DNA from: Fagopyrum homotropicum
Lineage: Eukaryota > Streptophyta > Magnoliopsida > Caryophyllales > Polygonaceae
Length of the DNA: 64,000 nucleotides
Assembly (NCBI GenBank): GCA_033239125.1
Contig: BSWB01000001.1
Location: 24,021,501 to 24,085,500, forward strand
Reading direction: 5' to 3'
Below are positions 11,201 through 18,817 of this stretch, piece after piece. The notes beneath the pieces were generated by a model that was not told where the DNA came from, searched no databases, and was given only the letters and a program-made list of their open reading frames with translations. The stretch's first letter is position 1. The number at the start of each line of letters is the position of its first letter. The translations under genes and the position numbers were made by a program.

Positions 11201-12359
11201 GTTGGCCCAGCATTCACACTTTTGCTACTTGGACGGCTATAGTGGATTCTTCCAAATTCCTATCCACCCGGATGATCAGGAAAAGACCACTTTCACTTGT
11301 CCTTGGGGGACGTTTGCCTATCGGAGGATGCCATTCGGATTGTGCAATGCACCCGCTACCTTCCAGCGATGCATGATGGCTATCTTTTCTGAGTACATAG
11401 AGGAGATCATGGAGGTATTTATGGATGATTTTTCTGTATATGGTTCCTCTTTTGATGATTGCCTATCTAACCTTTCTCTAGTACTTAAAAGATGTGAAGA
11501 CACTAACCTTGTTTTGAATTGGGAGAAGTGTCATTTTATGGTTAATGAAGGCATTGTGCTAGGACACCTCGTTTCTAATCGAGGTATTGAGGTTGATCGA
11601 GCTAAGATCGAGACTATTGAGAAACTCCCTCCTCCTTGTTCTGTTAAAGGTGTGAGGAGTTTTCTCGGGCATGCAGGTTTCTACAGGAGATTCATAAAGG
11701 ACTTCTCTAAAATTTCTAAACCTCTAACTAACCTCTTGAATAAAGATGTTGTTTTTGAGTTTTCGCAGGAGTGTCTTGATGCTTTTTACAGGATTAAGGA
11801 AGCGTTGATCTCCGCTCCTATTATCCAGCCTCCTGATTGGACCTTGCCCTTTGAGGTCATGTGTGACGCTAGTGATGTAGCCGTAGGAGCGGTGCTTGGA
11901 CAGAAGAAAGATGGACGGACCACCGCCATTTATTATGCTAGCAAGACGCTAGATGAAGCACAACGCAACTACGCTACCACCGAGAAAGAGTTATTGGCGG
12001 TTGTATATGCTTTCGAGAAGTTTCGTTCCTATCTAGTAGGGGCGAAAGTCATTGTCTACACCGACCATGCAGCCATTCGTTACTTGTTGGCTAAGAAAAA
12101 TACAAAGCCGCGCCTTATTCGATGGATTCTCTTACTTCAAGAGTTTGACCTAGAGATCCGCGATAAGAAGGCATCCGAGAATTCAGTTGCGGATCACCTC
12201 AGCCGGCTACCGGAATCCTCCCGCGAGGCGGATAACCCACCCATAGACGATTCATTCCCCGATGAGCACTTACACGTCTTGGAGCGTTTGATGGACCTAC
12301 TTACTTCACCCCACGATGGAGGTGAAGTATGGGGTGAGGGAACCTCCTACCTCGTTTGA
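8253..12359 (+). CDS. Element B: Gag-protease-RT-RNase H polyprotein without integrase
   Basis: An open frame of 1368 residues. The Gag core is at about residues 25-210 (retrotransposon gag family, with the LKDRALTWYQSLP block). A coiled segment follows, then an Asn-rich stretch at about 245-310 with no CCHC zinc knuckle. The aspartic protease is at about 535-660 (active-site CDLGAS, Asp557). A variable linker encoding CCTCGACCGAGG modules (nt 10501-10578) precedes RT, which has the catalytic FMDD (Asp1058, Asp1059). RNase H (Asp1205 of CDASD; ends ADHLSRLP near 1320) comes last. The frame stops 40-odd residues after RNase H. The final residues EVWGEG align with the integrase C-terminus of element A, so about 1.2 kb with the whole HHCC and DDE region is absent. 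I see no other lesion in the frame. Confidence 0.93.
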   Translation: MDPNQQLRRPGVNLGDPADHDYELRPQVLAMIRQCQFGGLEKESPHQHLQNYEILMETLRPPRIENNNYKVRPFYFSLKDRALTWYQSLPPGKISTWEEMTTEFLTKFFPPSKTAEMRGKINAFIMKDKESLSKSWERFKDILLDCPHHGIPKIELLEIYFKGLDGSTQFNLQLLSAGTFMDMAIDEAWDFIEKQALHMEKYTHQGAEGGVKRVNFQETQSNNNQLTSLKNDVKQLKELLMAQTKKEEQGQRNNNNNGYRNNNNNGSRNNNYNNNNRGSNSNNWRANNQNHGNNHSNSNSNDSSNPFLSPPSSSSSTPLKSQGQGSSSSQPEKKDAVLEAILIKLSAMENSMTSFSRAQKSFEQQLANRANEAPRDPGKLPAKTETNPKGQCMAITTRSGLKTADPVPRSTQTTSVQIQSKNISTDMPTEAEQQKAGGTTETYVPPPAYKPPLPFPQSRARAHLDKHFGKFLDLMNKLHINIPFLDAILGMPAYGKFLKEILSRKRKLEDVGEVRMTSKSSELIKIMKEKMSPKLRDPGSFCIPIQVGDVTCEALCDLGASVSIIPLELCTKIGLGEPKPVKIRLYMADRSITHPVGILEDVPVKLGNFYLPIDFVVLNIPADYPVPIILGRPFLATSGCNVDCKNAKLKFNVGGDEVEFALLAAMKGEQLIDDIFNIYDEEESRELVSSILINDPLERVISFSLMEEGIDASCDADIRSLKALEEDPGAKTEKLIQETKISSLESSSSTSTEALSGLSEATEEHLGQRLCASTEVEGEMIQTETSSSPVSDTTPLERGSMDSPQKTPPVVELKQLPNHLRYIFLGPDSTYPVIVSASLSESELSKLMHVLRKHRRAIGYTMDDLIGIKPSFCMHKILMEDNHKTSREPQRRLNPIMKEVVKKEVLKLLDAGIIYPISDSKWVSPVHVVPKKGGMTVVTNKNNELIPTRTVTGWRVCIDYRKLNTATRKDHFPLPFIDQMLERLAQHSHFCYLDGYSGFFQIPIHPDDQEKTTFTCPWGTFAYRRMPFGLCNAPATFQRCMMAIFSEYIEEIMEVFMDDFSVYGSSFDDCLSNLSLVLKRCEDTNLVLNWEKCHFMVNEGIVLGHLVSNRGIEVDRAKIETIEKLPPPCSVKGVRSFLGHAGFYRRFIKDFSKISKPLTNLLNKDVVFEFSQECLDAFYRIKEALISAPIIQPPDWTLPFEVMCDASDVAVGAVLGQKKDGRTTAIYYASKTLDEAQRNYATTEKELLAVVYAFEKFRSYLVGAKVIVYTDHAAIRYLLAKKNTKPRLIRWILLLQEFDLEIRDKKASENSVADHLSRLPESSREADNPPIDDSFPDEHLHVLERLMDLLTSPHDGGEVWGEGTSYLV

Positions 12360-12375
12360 GACGCATCATGGTCCA

Positions 12376-12426
12376 GCTAGCGACCTTAAATCAAGCGCTT
12401 CTTGGGAGGCAACCCAAGGTATTGCT
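12376..12426 (+). other. Element B: conserved post-pol block with stem-loop
   Basis: CTTGGG-AGGCAA-CCCAAG at 12401-12418, within a block nearly identical to 3305-3356 of element A. It starts soon after the pol stop codon, so it was kept when integrase was lost. Confidence 0.7.
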
Positions 12427-12574
12427 TTCTTTTCCCGTTTTCTAGTCTAGATTAGATAGTTCTTGTTTTTGCTTTGCTTTGCTTTGTTTTTGGCGTTCTG
12501 GACAGACAATAGGGAACATCTAAGGAAGGAGCACAACTGGAAGGACAGAAGTTCGAGATTCTGAGAAGACAGAA

Positions 12575-12728
12575 GCACCTCGGTTACTGTCAAAGTACCT
12601 CGACCGAGTTGATTCTTGAGCAACCGAGGCGACTAGGGTTTCTGCAGAACCGCCTCGATCCGTACCACCTCGGTCCAGTCGAGACCATCTCGACCGAGGT
12701 GACAGCAGATCCAGTAACAGTATAAAAA
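12575..12728 (+). promoter_or_regulatory. Element B: probable internal promoter upstream of post-pol ORF
   Basis: A dense cluster of CCTCG/CGAGG inverted-repeat modules (12578-12700) ends about 20 bp before TATAAAAA (12721-12728). Next come an A-run and a pyrimidine-rich stretch with another module (about 12761). The post-pol ATG (13157) is 436 bp downstream, against 441 bp in element A. A second module cluster lies in the presumed leader at 13069-13135. Function is inferred from layout. Confidence 0.5.
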
Positions 12729-13156
12729 GAAAAAAAAATTTACTTTTCACCTTTTTATCCTCCTCGACCGCGGCGAACAGACGCACCTCGCTCATCTCAG
12801 ATCTTGCTTGTTTTCGACATTTTCTGCTTCCAAATCGAGATTGAAGGGTAGAGGAGTCGATTGCAACAACGAATCTGCAAGAAAATCGAGTGCATTGGCC
12901 GGAACGAGGTAAAAACGACCGAAACCCTAACTCGCTCGTTTACTGCAATTTGGGCTTTGGTTGCCCTTGAATCTGTTGAGGAAAAGCTTAAGTACCCCTT
13001 AGGAAGCATCTGTAGTGATTTTAGGGGGAAAAGAACTGAATTTCTGAGAGTGGAATTGCGACTGTCTTCGCCTCGGTCCAGTCGACCTGCACCTCGGTCG
13101 AGGTGATTCTTGGAGTTTGTCAGTCGACCGAGGTAGTCTGACAGTATTGATTGAAG

Positions 13157-14551
13157 ATGAGTTCTGACAGGTTGTTAGCCCTTAGAGATAGATCCTCTCC
13201 TTCCCCTTCTTCTTCCTCATCCCGACCTTCTATCCCGGTGATCCTCGAGAGACACCTTGTAGATTACGAGCGCATTGCTAGCCGTCCAGTGATCGCACCT
13301 AGATTCCTGGACATTTCTGCCTTTGACTGTCTCCACGTTGATGGAGATCTTAGGAGGATGATCACCACCGTCGGGCTGGATCAGTTTACTGAGATCCGAG
13401 CCCCAGCTTACTTAGAGCCGACCCTCGAGTTTGTCAGCTCCTTCACTTACCTCCCCACAGAGAGGGCTGTGAAGTACCGGTTGATGAACCGGAACTACCT
13501 AGTACCTCTAGACCATTGGAGAGACATCTTTGGCTTCCCTGCCCCCACTGCCGTAGACTTCCCGACCCGAGCTGTAGCTAGAGAGTTCTGGGGTCAGATC
13601 GCCCACATTACAGAGCATGCAGATAGGTGGCGCCCTGGTGATTCCAGGGAGAAGCTTATCTTCTATCTTGCTTTTCGATTAGCCCACAAGATCTTCAGCG
13701 AGACGCTTCTGGCGCGTACTGAGACGCCCCAGAAGGTCCGACAGGGGGAGCTCTTTGCTTTGTACTGCATGGTTACAGGTGGATTCCCCGACTTTGGATT
13801 GATGCTGGCAGAGGATCTGCACAGGATCAAGGCCAAAGGGAAGGGAGATATATGCTGTGGTGGGATAGTGACCCATATCGCTAGGTATCAGGATATGGAT
13901 CTGAGTAGGTGTACTATGGTGGCGGCTGTCAAGCCGCTCGGACTATAGGAGATGATCACACGGAGGATTCTAGTTCCCCGTGGTTTGACTACACCTTTCG
14001 TCGCTATGCCATGGGAGCTGACTGCACCTCAGGGCATCAGGTGGTCTGCACAGTTCTCAGTTTTTGATCCACACTACTGGCAGACAGCATGGGCTCCACT
14101 GATGGAGGATTACAGAGAGGCAGCAGCTGCCCCTGCTGTAGAGGAGGAGGAGGAGGCTGAGGATGAGGACGACGATGAGGACACAGTAGATGAGAGAGGA
14201 GGTGGCGTCCCGATGGACACAGGGACAGATACAGCTGGGACGAGCGCGCCACCTATTATAGATCTGGACGACGAGGAGGACACTGAGCCGGCGCCAGCTG
14301 AGACTTCTCTAGTCAGACCTGCTAGACGCAGGAGGCATGGAGTGAGGGATAGAGCTGCTCACCGACGGATTGATGACCTGACGGATCAGGTTATCGACAC
14401 ATATGCTGCACTTTCGCTGGATATCCGCGAGATGCAGGAGCGGCAGCATCATCAGCACATCATGGCTCAGCTGCAGTTCGAGCGCATCATGGGCCATCCT
14501 TACGATCCTACTCAGTATCCCTACATACCACCACCGGATCGAGACTACTGA
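13157..14551 (+). pseudogene. Element B: post-pol ORF (ATHILA ORF-1-like) with one TAG
   Basis: ATG 13157 opens a frame of 464 sense and stop-interrupted codons with a single TAG at 13946-13948 (codon 264), where element A encodes Gln in RPLGLQ. The N-terminal two thirds is a globular alpha-helical type with shared blocks (FWGQIAH, FARTETPQK-like, CCGGIVTHIAR). The rest has an acidic tract (about residues 325-345), a second acidic patch near 368, a basic segment RPARRRRHG near 390 that could be a nuclear localisation signal, and a helical segment near 405-435. It holds the position of the Athila env-like ORF, but there is no membrane helix. The recent age of B means the TAG may be a young mutation, or may be read through. 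Confidence 0.75.
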
Positions 14552-14844
14552 GGAGCTGCAGGATTTTATTATTATATTTTTATGCAGTTCGGCTTTTATC
14601 CGGTGAGTTCTCTCTTGTTTAGACTTTTATTATACCCACTGGGACAGTGTGTCTCAAGTATGGGGTGTTTGTTATTTGACTACGTGACTACGTGATGTAT
14701 TTGACACCTTTGATGTATTTTATTTATCGGATATTTTCGTATTTATGCTTCATTGCCTTTATATGATTATCTGATATTACATGCATACCTACAGGTTATT
14801 TGATTGAGAAAAACGTCGAAACCGAAAAGAAAAAAACAATGGTT

Positions 14845-14883
<39 letters not shown>

Positions 14884-16056
14884 CGACCTCGACCGAGTCA
14901 GTATTGGCCAAACGAGGCGTTTCACCTCGGTTGAACCAAGAACACCTCGACTGAGGTGTGTTAACTGAGAGTTTTCGAAAACGAATTTTTGTTACTTATC
15001 TGGATATGACCTCAGTGAAGATCTTGTTTACTGACTGGTTTTAAATTCTTTATGTGTTTGAAAGGTTTTATAATATGTTTAAGTTGCTAAATGCTTTGTT
15101 TTGAAATTATTGGCATGTTTAATACTTTGTTTTTATCCAAATTATGTTGAATTTGAAGGTTGACACCACAAGATAAGTTCTCTCACTTTCTTCCTGGAAA
15201 GACCAAGGCAATTCATTCTTCTCTCTTCTTCTTCTTGATCATGCTTAGCCCCTCATATACATTTTGCCTCCCTTTACCTATCCGGGAATTTGGAAGCAAG
15301 CGAAGTGGTGAAAGCAAGTGAAGTTAAAGTTGAGAAGTTGGCTGGAAGTGAAAGTGCTAGAAAGTAATAATAGGTTTGGGGAAGTCAATCATGAAGATGA
15401 GTAACTCGGCACCATTCACATAGCCGGGTGTTTGTGTCTTGTCAAAGTCGGATTGAGCGATATTCCTAACGGGTCATGGTATGTGCATCAAGGGTTTGAT
15501 GCATCTCGAGAAATTGATGATTGCAGATTTCCTAGGCTTCGGTTATTGTGCACCTCTGTCCATGCATCCCAAAAAGTAAAGTAAAAAGAAAAAAAAGTGG
15601 AATAAGCAAAGCTTATTGGTGGAAGATGTTGCAAGTCAAAGTGGAAGTGAAGTTCATCCCTTTTCCCGGATTCTAGCACCACATTACCTTACATACATCC
15701 CTACCCTACACGTTTCTTGACCTTTTCTTTTGGGAAGCCCTTGAGACCTTGAGCTTGTTGATTGACTTAGCGGTTTAAACTGGATTATACATGATTAATT
15801 TTGATAATTATGATTTATTATGCATTCTATGATTTTATGCAAAGATGAACAACTTTCCTATATTTATAAAATGTTTTGAGCATATTGAGTTTTTAATTCC
15901 ATGAAGTATTCTCTTAGAGTGATCTATGATAGTTGCACACCATAAAATGTTTTTGAAAGACTTTTCATTGATTTTCTTGACTTATAATCCATTCTATCTT
16001 GTCTTCTATATGCGGAACTTGCTTAGGGACAAGCAAGGGCTAAGTATGGGGTATTT
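14552..16056 (+). other. Element B: 3' noncoding region with PPT-like core, modules and small ORF
   Basis: A polypurine-tract-like core AAGTATGGGGTG (14656-14667) follows the ORF. A T-run then A-run spans about 14842-14880. CCTCG/CGAGG modules lie at 14885-14957. From about 15158 the sequence is homologous to element A at 17905-18817, most strongly at 15372-15560. The polypurine tract AAGTATGGGGTATTT (16042-16056) touches the 3' LTR. Confidence 0.7.
15481..15579 (+). CDS. Element B: small ORF in the conserved 3' block (32 aa), hypothetical
   Basis: An ATG-started 32-residue frame beginning MCIKGL and containing LGFGYCAPLS. Element A has a frame starting at the equivalent ATG (18230) that shares MCIKGL.HL.KL and LGFG.CAPLS. 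The surrounding nucleotides are also conserved, so this could be a conserved RNA element that happens to be open. No known function is recognised. Confidence 0.3.
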   Translation: MCIKGLMHLEKLMIADFLGFGYCAPLSMHPKK

Positions 16057-17790
16057 TGATAGCATGAATTATAGTCTATATTTTGGGGTTTGTTTGGACG
16101 TTTTATCTTCAAAAATCTGCATGTTTGTATGTATAATATGTGATTCTATTACCATTTCATCTACCTTTGCGAGAATCGAGGTCTACACCTAGTTTCGTTG
16201 TAATTGCAGGTAATATGGTACGTTTTGCATCAAAAAGGAGCAAAAGGAGTCATTAGTCATTTGGAGCTACATCCAGGGAGCATAGCCATGGATTAAAGAT
16301 TTACTTTGGACCAGTTTTGAGAGATTTCACATTCAATTGTGATTCACCTCAGTTGACTACAGATTCACCTCGACCGAGGTGATCCAGAGACGCCGACTCG
16401 ACCGAGGCGAACACCTAGGACGCGGCGAGAATATTTTATTCTTGGCTGAGATCTTTTATCTTTGGAAGGTGATCTTATATTTTTGGTCTTGGCTCCTGGA
16501 AGGAAGGAGATATGCAGAATCATATATTTTACCTATATTTATGGGAGAATATCTTTCTAAGATTTATTATCTTTGAAGGGTTATTTTCCTATAAAAAGGG
16601 TTGGATTTCCACAAATCCAGGATCACGCTATACCGTCGATCAGGGTTTACAGCAGCAGCAGCCTACTCAAGTTGGGAGAGTTGAAGAACCTTTTTGAAGG
16701 TTGAAGGAAGATTGAAGTCCATAGCTTTTATAGCTTTATTGAAGGGTTTTGTAAGATTGTCTTCAATTCCCTCAATTGTTGTCTTGTCTTTTTGGATTGT
16801 TATCCAAGGAACGCTTTGTTGTGATATTTGATTCAGTTATTGAAGTCTTTTCATTAAATTCTTCTTTGTTCAAATATTCACCTTCTTCCCATATATTTTA
16901 ATACTTTCATTATGATGATGAGTGGCTAATTTCCTTGTGTGATTCTAGGGTGATTAGCTGAAGGTTGTGGGAAAAACGATGATAGAATAATCTTAGATTC
17001 CAGTAGGATCCTGAAAGTTCGAGTCTTTAACCTTAACCCTAAGCATCTCGTTCAGTCGATGAACACCTCGGCCGGGGTGGAAACTGGCTGACCGAGGTGA
17101 CTTATCTGATCCATAACTGAGAGTTAAGTGTTAGAGTTTGCCAAATCCTGTTCTTATTACACCTTTCCTGGTTCAAAGCAAGCTTAGGATGAGACTTACC
17201 CGGTAATTCCTTAGTTTGTGTATTAACGATCATAAGTGTAGGTAATAAAGGTTTATCCTTTATTGGGGTTTGAATGTGCTTCCATCCCATCTTTGTGAGT
17301 TAGCCTGAGACTTACCCGGTAAAGGTTGATTCTATTCCCTTAGATGGTGTGTTAGTTTGAGGTTATAGTTCCTTATCTTGATTCCTTGAGACTTACCCGG
17401 TAATAGGAGTTACGGTTTAGGATTAGTGTGTAGTGAGACTTACCCGGTGATCTACTCCACTTTAGTAACACCTTCCCCACGCAAAAATCTCAGCTTTGTC
17501 CGCTTATCTATAGATCTTGAGTTGGAACCACAACTAGATGCTTTAATCCCTAGAATTGCATGTTTGCTTTATTGACTTCTTATTCATCTTTTATTGTGTT
17601 AATTGCTCTTGTGGTTAGAATTGATATAGCACACCGTATTGACTTTGTTTCACCGAGTCCCTGTGATCGACCCCTGGAATTTTCTTGCTTTTACTACGAT
17701 TGACCCGTACACTGCGGGTTCGCATCCTTGTTTTAAGCTTAAGTCTAGGGTTATAAATTTAAAGCTTGCACACACCGTTTGGAGCGAACA
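16057..17790 (+). repeat. Element B 3' LTR
   Basis: 1734 bp, the same length as the 5' LTR, with six substitutions by eye. TATA box at 16590-16598; exact CCTCGACCGAGG at 16368-16379. It is followed by GATGA (17791-17795), the right copy of the target duplication. Confidence 0.95.
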
Positions 17791-18817
17791 GATGACAATC
17801 GCATGCTTAAACAAATATTGAATTGAAAAGAAATTGAATGAGTTAATTATTCCTCTTTTGCAAATTTCATAATGTGAAGAATGTTACCTAAATCATATTG
17901 AGAAATCAAGGTTGAAATCACATGATAAGTTCTTATACTTCTTATTGAAATGATTAAGGCAATTCAATTTCTTTCTTCTTTCTTTGATCATTTAGCTCCT
18001 CAATGAAATAATGGCCTCCTTTACCTATCCGAGAATTTGGAGGAGTTGATATTTGGCATGTTTGATGTGGGAGGGCCATGAAAGCAAAATTTTTGCATTC
18101 AAAGAATAGAAAGAACTTATAGGTTTGGGGAAGTCAATCATGACGATGAGTAACTCGGCACCAGTCACATAGCCGGGTGTTTGTGTCTTGCCAAAGTCAG
18201 ATTGAGCGATATTCCTAGCGGATTATGGTATGTGCATCAAGGGTTTGAGGCATCTCGCAAAGTTGAGAACCGCCAATCTCCTAGGCTTCGGTTTTTGTGC
18301 ACCTCTGTCCATAACTCCAAAAGTAAAGTCAAAAAATAATGTGAAAAGAAGAGAGCAAAGCTCTAAGTTGAAAGTGTTGCAAAACCGCAAGAGAAAAAGA
18401 AAAGAGTTAGTTATCCATTTTCCCGGATTCATGCACCACATTCCTTATAATCTCCTCTCCCTTTCCGCATTCTAGACCTTACGTGAAAGTCCTTAAGATC
18501 AAGAGAATATTATATGACTTGGTGATCTAAATTGAAGTTTCTTATGATTGATTTTGATAATGTTTGAAGGTTATGATGCTTACATGGAAGTTTGATCAAT
18601 TCATGAGTTTTCTTTCCTCTTTACTCTTTGCTTATGTATATGAGAGTCTTATGAATGAATGAAAGCAAGGTTTGAGAATGATCTATCGACTAGAAGAACA
18701 TTTACTTAAAATATGTTTTGCTTTGAGAAGTGCATCCATATTTCATCCTAACTTGAGTTTTAAAGCTTTTTGAAAAACCTTGCTTGGGGACAAGCAAGTG
18801 GCAAGTATGGGGTATTT
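17791..18817 (+). other. Element A: 3' noncoding region right of element B, with polypurine tract
   Basis: It starts with the right GATGA copy and continues the 3' noncoding region of element A, homologous to 15158-16056 of B (shared TAACTCGGCACCA, AGCCGGGTGTTTGTG and GATTGAGCGATATTCCTA). A small frame at 18230-18475 begins MCIKGL as in B and extends to 81 residues. It ends in AAGTATGGGGTATTT (18803-18817), directly before the LTR. Confidence 0.75.

Larger units (their letters stand above)
5974..17790 (+). mobile_element. Complete, recently inserted Athila-like element B lacking integrase
   Basis: An 11.8-kb LTR element with both LTRs (each 1734 bp, TGATAG...GAACA), 5-bp target duplication GATGA, Asp-tRNA primer site, a gag-protease-RT-RNase H frame of 1368 residues, a post-pol ORF, a 3' noncoding region and a polypurine tract. 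I counted six substitutions between the LTRs and no indels, so insertion was recent compared with its neighbours. The integrase coding region is missing entirely compared with element A. Three CCTCGACCGAGG-type module clusters lie in coding sequence and several in noncoding parts. B sits in the 3' noncoding region of element A, in the same orientation. Confidence 0.95.

Noticed and set aside
12325..12336. AAGTATGGGGTG at the end of the B frame as proof of an internal polypurine tract
   Set aside because: It also aligns with the integrase end of A (3185-3196), so at this site it can simply be the coding remnant at the deletion junction.
5974..17790. Two copies of a 1.7-kb segment as a segmental duplication
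   Set aside because: Ends TG...CA, primer site, polypurine tract and target duplication show they are LTRs of one element.
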